Below are positions 1 to 9,507 of a stretch of 64,000 nt of DNA, piece by piece. Source of the DNA: JADKAC01 sp964492065 (GTDB taxonomy: Bacteria > Bacteroidota > Bacteroidia > Chitinophagales > BACL12); the NCBI GenBank assembly GCA_964492065.1, contig CAZBHH010000007.1, positions 1-64,000 on the forward strand. The letters run 5' to 3'. Under the pieces are notes generated by a model. The model did not search any database, was not told the DNA's origin, and saw nothing but the letters and a program-made list of their open reading frames with translations. The stretch's first letter is position 1, and the number at the start of each line of letters is the position of its first letter. The position numbers and the translations under genes were made by a program.

Positions 1-447
1 GAAGATTTGCACGACTTGGAACGCCCGTTGACCGAAAAGGGGAAAAAGAATGCCCTGATGATGGGGCAGGTGTTGAGAAAGTACGAAGCCTTCCCCGATG
101 AGGTCATCTCCAGCCCTGCCCTGCGGGCGGTTTCTACTACCCGGATATTATGTGAAGAGCTGGGCTTCGACAGCAATAAAATTGAAATTGAACCCGAGTT
201 GTATTTCCGCGAGGCTGAGGATATTATCCGGGTGGTGCACCGAAGGCAATCGCGGCCCGAAAAGATATTTCTGACCGGGCATAACCCCGCTTTTACAAAC
301 CTGGCTAATGCATTGATACCGGGCTTTACGGAAATGATTCCCACTTGCGGCATTGTGGCCGTACAGTTTAAAATAGAATCCTGGGGGCTGATGCAAATGG
401 GCTGCGGGCAACTCCTGTTTTTTGAATTTCCCGGCAAATCGCATTAA
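1..447 (+). CDS. sixA: Phosphohistidine phosphatase SixA-like, 5' partial
   Basis: Small cytosolic phosphatase of the histidine phosphatase (phosphoglycerate mutase-like) superfamily; SixA-type members remove phosphate from phosphohistidine, classically on HPt domains. Seen: the block LERPLTEKGKKNA, the block SSPALRAVSTTRI and, further on, LTGHNPAFTNLA, which carries the second catalytic His. The frame is open to base 1, so the real start and the RHG motif with the nucleophilic His lie left of the window; the TTG at 7 is not the start. About 149 residues are visible of a family usually near 160. A HPt-containing phosphorelay lies at 44.7-47 kb, but a link between them is only a guess. The family is clear; the SixA substrate assignment is inferred. 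Confidence 0.8.
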   Translation, partial: EDLHDLERPLTEKGKKNALMMGQVLRKYEAFPDEVISSPALRAVSTTRILCEELGFDSNKIEIEPELYFREAEDIIRVVHRRQSRPEKIFLTGHNPAFTNLANALIPGFTEMIPTCGIVAVQFKIESWGLMQMGCGQLLFFEFPGKSH

Positions 448-512
448 ATGTATTTAGGCCATACAACCATATTGCCGTTAACCTCGTTTTATAACAACAA
501 GTAATTATCGAG

Positions 513-809
513 ATGTCGGAATTTCTGCTTAACTCTGAACTGCTGGGTGCAAAAGGCAAAGATTTTATGCAACTTGTTTCCCTGCAAAGAGCTTACATCG
601 ATGAAATGATAATGGATGGTAAAGTTACCAGCTATGCCATTTCCATTGACAGGACAAAACTCTGGGCGGTGATTGTCGCTCAATCTGAATCCGATGCCGT
701 GGATATTATTGCAAACTTTCCGATAATTGATTACATGCAATTTGAACTGCATGAGTTGCTGTTCCACGATTCATCCCAGGATTTAGTTTCGCATATCTCA
801 TTGAACTGA
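513..809 (+). CDS. Muconolactone isomerase-like dimeric alpha/beta barrel protein
   Basis: A 98-residue soluble protein with no signal peptide. The pattern of an N-terminal helix (LQRAYIDEMIMDGKV), a strand with a central Trp (KLWAVIVAQSE), a short helix (SDAVDIIANFP) and a final strand after IDYMQFELHEL fits the ferredoxin-like dimeric barrel fold of muconolactone delta-isomerase and YciI-like proteins. In that family these small barrels are often enzymes or cofactor-free catalysts, but no aromatic degradation genes are nearby, so a ring-cleavage role is not supported. It lies 65 bases after the SixA-like gene on the same strand. The ATG at 513 is the only sensible start. Fold assignment is by pattern only. 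Confidence 0.6.
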   Translation: MSEFLLNSELLGAKGKDFMQLVSLQRAYIDEMIMDGKVTSYAISIDRTKLWAVIVAQSESDAVDIIANFPIIDYMQFELHELLFHDSSQDLVSHISLN

Positions 810-959
810 TTGTTTCTCCACATTCAATGTGCACATTGCGTCGCTTCTCGTAGCGCTTATTTATCACACCCCCGATTCCTTCCTTTTCGCATAGCGGTGT
901 AGCGGGATAATTCTTTTTGATAATAATTTCTCTTAATTTTCTGCTCAATTATCAAGCGT

Positions 960-3581
960 ATGCACCGACTTATTGTAATTGTTTTCATCCTGGTTTTGTC
1001 CACTTTAATGGTGAAGTTATACTTATCTCCTCCTGTATTAACAGTGAGTGCAGCGGCGGAAATGGAGGGAGATGAGTTTACCGAAATACGAGGCTATGCG
1101 GAATTTATACATTCAAAAATTGCAGATCCGGCCACCGGTACCATACCGCAGCAGGCATTGATGCAGGCATACAAGACATTACAACAACGGGGTTATTACA
1201 AACAACCGGTAGCGGGAAATTCAAGGAGTGGAGGCTGGCAGCCGGTAAATGATTTTTTCAATACACTGGCGATAACAAAAATTGTATATGACCCGAATAA
1301 TACACAGTTGTTTTATTTCTGTACCGGCGAGGGATGGTTTAATGCAGACGGTGTAAAAGGCGCCGGCGTCTGGAAGTCGGAAGATGGCGGCAACACCTGG
1401 AATCAGCTGAATGCGACGGCAACACCGCTGTTCGATTATTGCCAGGATATAGATGTGCATCCGCTTACGGGCGCCATTTACGTTGCAACACGCAGCGGCG
1501 GGTTACAGCGCTCAACCGATGGTGGCGACACATGGCAAAAAGTATTGGGAGCAGATGCCGGCTCGGTGCGCAACTCCATTTGCGATGTGGAAATTACCTC
1601 CGACGGCGGCGTATTTGTCGCTATCGGCATTTTTGAAACCGATGGTATTTATTATTCCGATAGCGGCGATTCGGCGACTTATACAAAACAGACAGCAGGA
1701 CTGCCGGGAAGCGGTTTCTTCAGAATTGAATTGGCCGTCTCCAAATCCAATCCCGATATCGCATACGCCATTCCCTGTTCCTTAGATTACAGAATACAAG
1801 GTGTATATCGCACCGAGGACAGGGGTACTAACTGGCAGGCGACGGCCTTGCCCGGCGACAATCGTGAAATGGCCCGGAAACAGGCATGGTATAACCTCAT
1901 CCTTGAGGTAGATCCCAATGACCCCAATGTAGTGGTGGCAGGAGGGCTGAATCTCTGGCGTTCCAAAGATGGCGGCGGCACCTGGAAACAAATTACTGCC
2001 GGCGGGTTGGACTCCAACCTGCTGCGTTATGTACATGTCGATCAGCACGCCATTGTGTTTCATAACTCGGATGTCGTTTATTTCGGCAATGATGGCGGCA
2101 TTTATAAAACCGAAAATTTCACGGCAAGCCTGCCGCAATTGTTTCCGCGAAACGATGGGTATAATGTCACCCAGTTTTACAGCGCAGATATTAATCCCAT
2201 ACCCGGCGATCACCGGTTAATTGGCGGCACACAGGATAACGGTTCGCTGTTGGCAATAAATCCCGGAGTGAGTTTTTTTAAAACTATCTCGGGCGCCGAT
2301 GGCGCATTTACTGCATACAATACCGTTAATGACAGTATCTTTTATACCGCCTCCCAGTTCAGGGGCTTTTATCGCTTTACCAATGGCGGTTTTGAAATTC
2401 CGGATACGCTTACCATAGATACGCTTACCGATAACAATGTGCTGTTCATCAATCCCTGGACATTGGATCCCAATAATCCGGAAGTGTGTTTCTACGCCAG
2501 CGGCATCGGGTTATGGCGCATCGATTCATTGAGTACGGCCTCTAAAGATGATTGGGAAAAAGCATGCGCTATCGGCGGAAAAATTTCTGCCGTCAGCGTA
2601 TCGACCAGCCCGGCCGGTATTGCGTTTATCGGGCGCAATTCTTCTGAATCGCAGATTTATGCGCTTTATAATGCCGCCGGTGTAGATCCCGGTTCTTCGC
2701 CATTACCATTAGATCCCAATGATGAAATTCCTGACAGCGGGGTGTTTTTTAGTACCTATTGTTCTTCTATTGCCGTGGATCCGAATAATGCAAATCACCT
2801 CGTAGTGACCTATTCCAATTACGGTGTGCAATCCATTTGGGAGTCGAAAAACGCCTTATTGGGAAGTCCCAACTGGAGGTCGTGCGAAGGCGACTTGCCG
2901 GACATTCCCGTGTATTGGGCTTTGATACATCCCAACAACACGGAGGTGTGTTATATCGCCACTGAAATGGGAGTCTTTTATACCAATAAGCTCGATGGTG
3001 AAGATACCGAATGGATACCGTGTACGAATTTCCCGATAGTCAGAACCGATATGCTGCGGTTGCGGCCCGATGATCTCACAGTAGTTGCCGCTACACATGG
3101 CCGTGGCTTGTGGACGGCTACACTAGACCTTACCGGTGCATCGAATGATATTCTTTGGCAGGAGCGGGGCCCCGACAATATCGGCGGCAGGACACGTGCC
3201 ATTATGATTGATCCCAATGACCCGACAGGCAATACGCTGTGGGCCGGTTCGGTTTCCGGCGGGCTTTGGAAAATTACGGATATTAATTATACGCAGGTGA
3301 GTCAGGCGCCAATACCGCAATCCAAATTTTCCATATACCCCAATCCGGTTGCGGACGGCAATTTGCACATTGATCTATCGCAGTTTGAGAGTGCCGAAAT
3401 TACAATGCGCATATTCGATGCACGGGGCAGATTAGTACGTGAAGTTTTATCCGGTTACCGTGTGCCGCAGTCGTATCAATTCTCAATGCAAATTCCTGAA
3501 TCCGTTCCTTCGGGTATCCTGTATGTTACCGTCAGCGCCGGTGGAAAAACCTGGGTGGAAAAGGCTGTATTTATTCGCTAA
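960..3581 (+). CDS. Secreted Asp-box (sortilin-type) beta-propeller protein with T9SS sorting domain
   Basis: An 873-residue exported protein. Residues 1-22 form a hydrophobic signal segment. The body carries repeated Asp-box/BNR motifs: SEDGGNTW (~residue 138), STDGGDTW (~186), TEDRGTNW (~285) and SKDGGGTW (~335), which mark blades of VPS10/sortilin-like propellers, with recurring VDPNxP stretches between blades. A GPDNIGGRTRAI segment near residue 740, which in such proteins often opens the propeller, sits here at its end and may close the ring. The last ~80 residues start with FSIYPNPV and match the T9SS type A sorting domain, so the protein should cross the outer membrane and be anchored or released. 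No catalytic motif is visible; binding of sugar or protein is possible. It converges on comEC with a 9-base gap. Confidence 0.85.
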   Translation: MHRLIVIVFILVLSTLMVKLYLSPPVLTVSAAAEMEGDEFTEIRGYAEFIHSKIADPATGTIPQQALMQAYKTLQQRGYYKQPVAGNSRSGGWQPVNDFFNTLAITKIVYDPNNTQLFYFCTGEGWFNADGVKGAGVWKSEDGGNTWNQLNATATPLFDYCQDIDVHPLTGAIYVATRSGGLQRSTDGGDTWQKVLGADAGSVRNSICDVEITSDGGVFVAIGIFETDGIYYSDSGDSATYTKQTAGLPGSGFFRIELAVSKSNPDIAYAIPCSLDYRIQGVYRTEDRGTNWQATALPGDNREMARKQAWYNLILEVDPNDPNVVVAGGLNLWRSKDGGGTWKQITAGGLDSNLLRYVHVDQHAIVFHNSDVVYFGNDGGIYKTENFTASLPQLFPRNDGYNVTQFYSADINPIPGDHRLIGGTQDNGSLLAINPGVSFFKTISGADGAFTAYNTVNDSIFYTASQFRGFYRFTNGGFEIPDTLTIDTLTDNNVLFINPWTLDPNNPEVCFYASGIGLWRIDSLSTASKDDWEKACAIGGKISAVSVSTSPAGIAFIGRNSSESQIYALYNAAGVDPGSSPLPLDPNDEIPDSGVFFSTYCSSIAVDPNNANHLVVTYSNYGVQSIWESKNALLGSPNWRSCEGDLPDIPVYWALIHPNNTEVCYIATEMGVFYTNKLDGEDTEWIPCTNFPIVRTDMLRLRPDDLTVVAATHGRGLWTATLDLTGASNDILWQERGPDNIGGRTRAIMIDPNDPTGNTLWAGSVSGGLWKITDINYTQVSQAPIPQSKFSIYPNPVADGNLHIDLSQFESAEITMRIFDARGRLVREVLSGYRVPQSYQFSMQIPESVPSGILYVTVSAGGKTWVEKAVFIR

Positions 3582-3590
3582 TCATAGAGG

Positions 3591-5708
3591 TCATATTTGA
3601 ATATTGAGAGCGCCTGCCGACTTTAAGCTGTGAAACCGGATATTATTTTCAGTACAAAATTTTATCCAGTAACTTATGCTTTTGTACGAATTGGTATTGT
3701 CAAATATCCATACCGAGTTATTAAATTTTTCCGCTAATTGTTCAAGGTTTAAAAACGGATTATTGCAAATGAAAATGTAATCGGTTTGGGGAAGTGCGGA
3801 TATATTGGTATTGCTGTTGGCTATGGTAGTAATCGTCGTGTTACCGGCAATAATCGTATTGCCGTTAATGACAATTCCCTCCGATGTGAAATTTGAATCC
3901 AGGCAAACGGATGTATATGTATTCTCACCATAGAACTGCATTACCGGTTTGATGGCATATTGAAATGTAGCCGACGACGGGTCAATTGTTTCTTCGGTAA
4001 ACAGATAAAGTGTATTGGTGTATTGCATGCTGATAACCGTTTGGTTGTCCACCTGCATAAAGCTCAGCGCCTTAAACTGCTCCCTCTGTATCAACGTCTG
4101 AAATGTCGCTGCGATAAACAGGAATAACATTATTGCAAAGCCATACAGGTAATCTTTATTTTTTGAACTCAACAGAATCGCGACATTCACGAACAGCAGG
4201 CACATGAGTACTGTCTGGCTCAAACTCCACTGAATATATTCAATCGTTGCTCCCGGCAGCGATTCGGCAATGGCCATACTCTCGTTCATGAGTTTTACCG
4301 GGAAATATATCAGCCATCCGGCATAGGTTGCAATCACCGGTATCCAACTGATGGCAAACAACAGAATGCCCGAGACCAGGATCAGGAATGACAGCGGTAT
4401 GGCGACCATATTGGTGAGCAGAAAGTAATTCGGAAACTGGTGAAAGTAATAAATGGTGATGGGTACTGTTCCCATTTGCGCCGCAATACTCACCGTGGTG
4501 AGTGTCCAGATATATTGTGGCACGGGGTGTTTTACCCGCAGTATTTTGGAGAGATAGGGTTGAAACGCTATGATGCCCAATACGGCCAGGAACGATAATT
4601 GAAATCCGATATCCAACACCATGAACGGGTTGATAAACATCAGGAGTATTGCGGAGGCGGCAAGAATATTAAAGCTGTTGATATGCTTGCCGTCCATTCG
4701 CCCCAATGCGAGCATGGTAAACATAATGGCAGAGCGAAAAATACTCGGCGACAGTCCGGTGATACAACCGTAAATCCAGATACACAAAATTATAATACAC
4801 GGTTTCAGATACCGGAGCGATGTCTTGTTGTTCTTTTTCTTAAAAAAGGGAATAAAACTCAAAAGTATCTCGAGTATCGCATAAAATATTCCGACGTGTA
4901 ATCCCGAAACGGCCAGCACATGCATGGTGCCCGTATTTATATAGTGCGCCTTTGTCTCGGGTTCCAGCAATGTCCTGTTGCCGAGTATGAGCGCCAGGGC
5001 AATGCCCTGTACTTCGCGGTCGGACACATTTTCAATTATCTGCCTGCTGAAGTATTGCCTGCAGTTAAATATAAAACTCCAAAAGCGTCTTGGTGTATTG
5101 TATTGCGACATTGAATACTCGCCGCTGTTTAAATAAGCAGTATAATAAATGTTGTGCGCCTCCAGGTATTTAGCGTAATCAAATGCACCCGGGTTGTTGG
5201 AAGTGGAGGGCGTATTGAATGTATTGCGCACGATAATTTCACTCCCGTAACCGGGCATTACCGGCAAGTCTTTTTTTGCCAGGTAAATAATTGCATCTCC
5301 TGTAGTATTCGCATGCTGTGAGGCATTGTACATTTCTTTCACCTCTACCATGAGTTTGATGCTCTTCTCCTTGATTTCAGGCGGCTCAATTACACGGCAG
5401 CGGAAGGTCTCAGCACCCGGGATATAATTTCCAAAAAACGATTGCTGATTTCGCGGGTCGTGGAGCTCTACCAGTAAGCAGCCGCAAAGAATACAGGCAG
5501 CGATAAACAGTGAACCCTGCAGTCGGATGCGTTTCAGATTCCGGTTGCCCCACCTGCTAAAAAAGAGCGGGCAGAATGTGGCGCACAGACCAATCAGGCC
5601 GATTGCCAGGCTTGCAAGTGAAAAGGTGTTTTGCAATTGCAGCACGATGCCTGCAAGCAGGAAAATGGCAATGCGAAATGCGGGGATATGGGGAAATCCG
5701 GATTTCAT
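3591..5708 (-). CDS. comEC: ComEC/Rec2 family DNA-uptake channel protein
   Basis: A 705-residue polytopic inner-membrane protein of the ComEC/Rec2 family, the channel that passes single-stranded DNA into the cytoplasm in natural transformation. The N-terminal part has membrane segments followed by a soluble DUF4131/OB-like region (ETFRCRVIEPPE, YGSEIIVRNTF). The competence core is clear: TMHVLAVSGLHVGIFYAIL and GLSPSIFRSAIMFTMLALG, then about eight more helices. The last ~140 residues occupy the place of the metallo-beta-lactamase-like domain but have no HxHxDH motif, so they are a degenerate or different domain. The start at 5708 (MKSGFPHIPAF) is preferred over an upstream one because a near-consensus -7 box (AATATTTG) lies ~40 bases before it. 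No other competence gene is visible here. Confidence 0.87.
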   Translation of the reverse strand: MKSGFPHIPAFRIAIFLLAGIVLQLQNTFSLASLAIGLIGLCATFCPLFFSRWGNRNLKRIRLQGSLFIAACILCGCLLVELHDPRNQQSFFGNYIPGAETFRCRVIEPPEIKEKSIKLMVEVKEMYNASQHANTTGDAIIYLAKKDLPVMPGYGSEIIVRNTFNTPSTSNNPGAFDYAKYLEAHNIYYTAYLNSGEYSMSQYNTPRRFWSFIFNCRQYFSRQIIENVSDREVQGIALALILGNRTLLEPETKAHYINTGTMHVLAVSGLHVGIFYAILEILLSFIPFFKKKNNKTSLRYLKPCIIILCIWIYGCITGLSPSIFRSAIMFTMLALGRMDGKHINSFNILAASAILLMFINPFMVLDIGFQLSFLAVLGIIAFQPYLSKILRVKHPVPQYIWTLTTVSIAAQMGTVPITIYYFHQFPNYFLLTNMVAIPLSFLILVSGILLFAISWIPVIATYAGWLIYFPVKLMNESMAIAESLPGATIEYIQWSLSQTVLMCLLFVNVAILLSSKNKDYLYGFAIMLFLFIAATFQTLIQREQFKALSFMQVDNQTVISMQYTNTLYLFTEETIDPSSATFQYAIKPVMQFYGENTYTSVCLDSNFTSEGIVINGNTIIAGNTTITTIANSNTNISALPQTDYIFICNNPFLNLEQLAEKFNNSVWIFDNTNSYKSISYWIKFCTENNIRFHSLKSAGALNIQI

Positions 5709-5818
5709 TTCAAAAGGATATTTAAAAATAGTCTTTCCCGTCCTGCAGTACAAATATTTTTGATGTGTCAGCAGCGATAAAACCACCGGAGGCGGTGAGC
5801 CAAAGCTGCAAATGGTTG

Positions 5819-5826
5819 TATCTTTG
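5819..5826 (+). promoter_or_regulatory. -7 promoter box of GH3-family gene
   Basis: TATCTTTG, a perfect match to the Bacteroidota -7 consensus TAnnTTTG, five bases before the GTG start at 5832. Transcription would begin at about the start codon. No clear -33 TTTG is seen. Confidence 0.6.
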
Positions 5827-5831
5827 CAGTC

Positions 5832-7331
5832 GTGTCTGTAAAATCCGCCTTAGCCCGTCCATTTGCGAAGTATGTGGCAGCCGAAATAAAATCGGCGCAC
5901 GCCAAAGCCATTGCGCATCAGCATACTATCATGCGGCAATTAATTGAGAGGGCGAAATACACCGCTTATGGCAGGGCGGTACGCCTGGATGCGGTTAATA
6001 CCTATACCGACTTTAAAAAGGCAGTGGCTGTTGGCGATTATGAGGCAATGCGCCCCTGGGTGGAGCGCATAAAGCAAGGCGAGCGAGATGTGCTGTGGCC
6101 GGGCAGTCCCTTGTACTTTGCCAAAACCAGCGGCACTACCAGCGGGGTGAAATACATTCCCATTACGAAGGACAGTATGCCCAATCATATCCTGAGTGCA
6201 CGCAATGCATTGCTGATGTATATTCACAATTCCGGCAATTCCCGTTTTGTAAACGGCAAAATGATATTCCTGCAGGGCAGCCCGGAGTTGGACACAATAC
6301 ACGGAATAAAAGTAGGGAGGCTCAGCGGGTTGGTTTATCATCACGTGCCCGGATATTTATTGAAAAACAGGTTGCCTTCCTATAAGACCAATTGCATCGA
6401 AGACTGGGAGAAAAAAGTAGAGGCAATTTGCCGCGAGACCGTAAAGGAAAACATGACTTTGATAAGCGGAATACCTCCCTGGGTGATTATGTATTTTGAA
6501 AAACTGCTGGAGTTAACCGGCAAGGCGACAGTAAGGGAAATTTTTCCAAATTTTGAATTATTCGTTTACGGCGGAGTGAATTACGAGCCTTACCGCATGC
6601 GGATGGAAGAGCTGATCGGGTACAATATCCCGAGTATTGAAACCTATCCCGCCAGCGAGGGCTTCATTGCATACCAGGATACATTATCTGAACCGGGCCT
6701 TCTATTAAATGTGGCGTCGGGCCTATTTTTCGAGTTTATTCCCGCCGGGGAAGTGCATTCGGAAAACCCAACCAGGATAAGTTTGGAAGATGTGGAGTTG
6801 GATAAAAATTATGCACTTATCATTAACAGCAATGCCGGTTTATGGGGATACCTGATAGGCGACACCGTGAAGTTTGTCAGCCTGAAACCGTATCGCATCG
6901 TCGTCAGCGGAAGGATAAGCCATTTTATCTCCGCATTTGGCGAGCATGTTATAGGCGAAGAAGTGGAATTTGCAATAATGGAAGCGGCAAAGCAAATGCA
7001 AATCGGCATCCGAGAGTTTACCGTGGCGCCACAGGTAAATCCCGCTTCCGGGTTACCCTATCACGAATGGTTTGTGGAGTTTGAAAAAAATCCCGAAGAT
7101 ATAGAGGCGTTTGCCGCACAGGTAGATAGGCGTTTACAGGAAAAAAATTTGTATTACCGCGATTTAATCGAAGGTAAAATACTGCGCCCCCTGGTCATTG
7201 CGTTAATGCAGCCAAATGCATTCAGGGAATACATGAAAAGTAAGGGGAAATTAGGCGGCCAGAACAAGGTAGCCCGACTGAGCAACGACCGTACCATCGC
7301 AAATGAACTGGAAAACTGGAAGGCATGTTAA
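5832..7331 (+). CDS. GH3 auxin-responsive promoter family protein (acyl-adenylate/amino-acid ligase type)
   Basis: A 499-residue cytosolic enzyme of the GH3 family, relatives of the firefly-luciferase/ANL superfamily that in plants adenylate a carboxylic acid and couple it to an amino acid. Seen: the phosphate-binding loop FAKTSGTTSGVKYIPIT (~residues 95-112), FVYGGVNYEPYR, and ETYPASEGFIAYQD (~270) which forms the adenylate pocket, plus a C-terminal subdomain with SAFGEHVIGEEVE. Length is normal for bacterial members. The GTG start is supported by the -7 box five bases upstream and by the protein sequence beginning with an amphipathic helix. Bacterial GH3 proteins are common in Bacteroidota but their substrates are unknown; the neighbours do not suggest one. 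Confidence 0.85.
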   Translation: MSVKSALARPFAKYVAAEIKSAHAKAIAHQHTIMRQLIERAKYTAYGRAVRLDAVNTYTDFKKAVAVGDYEAMRPWVERIKQGERDVLWPGSPLYFAKTSGTTSGVKYIPITKDSMPNHILSARNALLMYIHNSGNSRFVNGKMIFLQGSPELDTIHGIKVGRLSGLVYHHVPGYLLKNRLPSYKTNCIEDWEKKVEAICRETVKENMTLISGIPPWVIMYFEKLLELTGKATVREIFPNFELFVYGGVNYEPYRMRMEELIGYNIPSIETYPASEGFIAYQDTLSEPGLLLNVASGLFFEFIPAGEVHSENPTRISLEDVELDKNYALIINSNAGLWGYLIGDTVKFVSLKPYRIVVSGRISHFISAFGEHVIGEEVEFAIMEAAKQMQIGIREFTVAPQVNPASGLPYHEWFVEFEKNPEDIEAFAAQVDRRLQEKNLYYRDLIEGKILRPLVIALMQPNAFREYMKSKGKLGGQNKVARLSNDRTIANELENWKAC

Positions 7332-7390
7332 CAAATCTTAATCGGTAAATGCCATTATACTTATTTGAAATATAGAATTTTACAGCAATT

Positions 7391-8710
7391 ATGGTAATAA
7401 TACAAGTAGTCCAATTAGTCTTATCACTCACTATTTTGGTTTTTATTCATGAGTTGGGGCATTTTCTCGCAGCGAGAATGTTTGGTATCCGGGTCGAGAA
7501 ATTTTACATTTTTTTCGATGCATGGGGTAAGAAACTGGTATCCTGGAAACGAGGCGACACTGAATACGGCATCGGGTGGCTCCCGTTGGGCGGTTATGTG
7601 AAAATCGTAGGGATGATCGATGAAAGCATGGACAAAAAACAATTGGAATCCGAACCCCAGCCCTATGAATTCCGCTCGAAGCCCAATTGGCAGAAATTTA
7701 TTGTAATGATTGCCGGTATTGTGATGAATGTGGTACTGGGCATTGTTATTTACACGGTGTATCACTTTCACTTCGACAAGTACTATACCCCTGTTTCCGA
7801 GATAAATAAGGATGGAATTTACGCCTGGGAAAGCGCCCGCAGTATGGGTTTTGAGACGGGCGATAAATTAAAGGCAGTAAACGGTAAAGCTTATAAGCGC
7901 TACGATGATTATATTTCCATGAAGGTGATCTTCGGAGCCGAAGTGACCGTAGAGCGCAATGGGAAAACAGAGGTAATCGACGTGCCCAACGATTTCTTTC
8001 AGACCATTCGCAGTGGCGGCGGATTTATTGAATCCCGAAGTCTCGTGAAAGTAGATAGCCTGCCTTCACCCGAAACCAATGCGGCCAAAGCAGGGCTGTT
8101 ACCAGGCGATCAGATCATCGCCGTGGATGGCAATCCCTTGTTCTCCTACGGCGAGTTTAAGGAGTTATTGCTCCAGGACAGGAACAGTACGGCGAGCATT
8201 GCCGTTTTGCGCCATGAAACCCAGGACACTTTTGTTGTGCAGGTGGATTCCGCCGGCTTGATCGGATTCGTAGCACAGGTGCAAATGCCGCCGGATTACG
8301 ATTCGACGAAATACACCATCGGATCTTCATTTACCTACGGAACACGGGATGCCTTCGAGGTGTTTTTCTACCAGGCTGTAGGTCTGTGGAAACTCATCAC
8401 CGGCCAGATAAAGGCCACCGAATCCATTCAAAGCCCCATCGGGATAACATCCTACTTCCCGAAGGCTTGGGACTGGCGTGCGTTCTGGAGGTTGACCGCA
8501 CTGCTGTCCATGGTGCTCGCATTCATGAATTTACTGCCGATTCCGGCCTTGGACGGCGGGCATATCATGTTTATCGGAATCGAAGCAGTGATGGGGCGCA
8601 AATTGTCGGATAAATTTATGGAAAGAGCGCAGATTGCCGGCATGATACTCTTGCTCTCGCTCATGGTGTTCGCCGTGGGAAATGATTTATTTAAAATATT
8701 TTCACCCTGA
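7391..8710 (+). CDS. rseP: RIP metalloprotease RseP (site-2 protease)
   Basis: A 439-residue membrane-embedded zinc protease that cuts transmembrane substrates such as anti-sigma factors inside the bilayer. Seen: HELGH at residues 20-24 in the first membrane helix, a second helix with GYVKIVGM following, two PDZ-like regions (~130-290, with AAKAGLLPGDQIIAVDG), and the third zinc-ligand motif NLLPIPALDGGH (~380) before the last helices. Length fits the family. It is followed by an unknown exported protein whose ATG overlaps the TGA by one base, then hscB, so the three are co-transcribed. The substrate cannot be read from the context. Confidence 0.93.
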   Translation: MVIIQVVQLVLSLTILVFIHELGHFLAARMFGIRVEKFYIFFDAWGKKLVSWKRGDTEYGIGWLPLGGYVKIVGMIDESMDKKQLESEPQPYEFRSKPNWQKFIVMIAGIVMNVVLGIVIYTVYHFHFDKYYTPVSEINKDGIYAWESARSMGFETGDKLKAVNGKAYKRYDDYISMKVIFGAEVTVERNGKTEVIDVPNDFFQTIRSGGGFIESRSLVKVDSLPSPETNAAKAGLLPGDQIIAVDGNPLFSYGEFKELLLQDRNSTASIAVLRHETQDTFVVQVDSAGLIGFVAQVQMPPDYDSTKYTIGSSFTYGTRDAFEVFFYQAVGLWKLITGQIKATESIQSPIGITSYFPKAWDWRAFWRLTALLSMVLAFMNLLPIPALDGGHIMFIGIEAVMGRKLSDKFMERAQIAGMILLLSLMVFAVGNDLFKIFSP

Positions 8711-9507
8711 TGCGTGTGCCGGTCATCATTTTGTTAATGCTGCTCAACCTGCATCTTTCGGCTCAGGGAGAGGATGGGCAATTGTTACAACCCTCAAAGC
8801 ACCGGGTGATGATCATACCGTTTAACGAATTTAATTATCTCAGCGATGCAGACCCCGAGCTGGCAAAAGCGAACAATAAAAATCCCGAAGATGTTTCAAC
8901 GCTGTTCCGGTACGGCATAACGAATAATGTGGCAACACGGGTAATCAGCAGCTATGATACATACAATATCCTCACGGATACCACTGTGCAATCGCAGCAC
9001 GACCTGATGCGCATTTACGGTTCGGTGCATTATAAATATCAAAAACCCGTCAATCCATCGCAGTCCGATACCGAAACAAGAGAGATTTTAAAACAGGATA
9101 TTTTCGGATTGCAGTATGTCGAAGAGCCATCTTCATCCGGGAAAGAAAAGGAAGGCGATGCCGATAAAAAGTATATGAGCGCCGTTGTGAAAGACGCTTC
9201 ACTGTTTACGTATTTGCAGGGGCAATACGGCGCCGACATGTTTGTATTTATTAACCAGTTTGAAATAAAAACCAATTGGGAAAATTGTCTCGACCTGGCC
9301 ACCCGGAATTTCGAACGGGAGATTATCGTTCACTATTCCATCTATAATGTGGCGGGAAAAGAACTGGAAGGAAATGCAGTTTCGGTTGTGTTTCCCTCGA
9401 ATGAGAGAAGTTTTGATCAAATTATCAGCAATCAGCTCCCCTTAGTTGCCGATCAGTTAGGTGTGGCGTTAGAAGCATCTTCCCATGCGGAAGCGATGAA
9501 AAAATGA
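8710..9507 (+). CDS. Exported protein of unknown function between rseP and hscB
   Basis: A 265-residue protein not recognised as any named family. Residues 1-18 are a signal peptide ending in LSAQ, so it is likely periplasmic or outer-membrane associated. The rest is mixed alpha/beta: an early strand HRVMIIPFNEFNYLSD, a segment of Thr/Val-rich strands (VATRVISSYDTYNILTD), an acidic/Ser-rich loop around residues 137-152 (EEPSSSGKEKEGDADKK), and FVFINQFEIKTNW followed by IIVHYSIYNVAGKELEG. Those last strands resemble the lipoprotein-like fold used by proteins that handle nucleotide or peptidoglycan ligands, but this is a weak impression. Start overlaps rseP by one base and its stop overlaps hscB by four (ATGA), which implies translational coupling. 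Confidence 0.75.
   Translation: MRVPVIILLMLLNLHLSAQGEDGQLLQPSKHRVMIIPFNEFNYLSDADPELAKANNKNPEDVSTLFRYGITNNVATRVISSYDTYNILTDTTVQSQHDLMRIYGSVHYKYQKPVNPSQSDTETREILKQDIFGLQYVEEPSSSGKEKEGDADKKYMSAVVKDASLFTYLQGQYGADMFVFINQFEIKTNWENCLDLATRNFEREIIVHYSIYNVAGKELEGNAVSVVFPSNERSFDQIISNQLPLVADQLGVALEASSHAEAMKK

Noticed and set aside
148..444. Numerous long frames opposite or out of phase with clear genes, such as 148-444, 1782-2213 and 17166-17561 on the minus strand
   Set aside because: They mirror strongly supported coding sequences and show no domains of their own.
825..838. A perfect 14-base palindrome CAATGTGCACATTG before the propeller gene
   Set aside because: A palindrome of this length is expected about four times by chance in 64 kb, and it is not placed at a promoter box.
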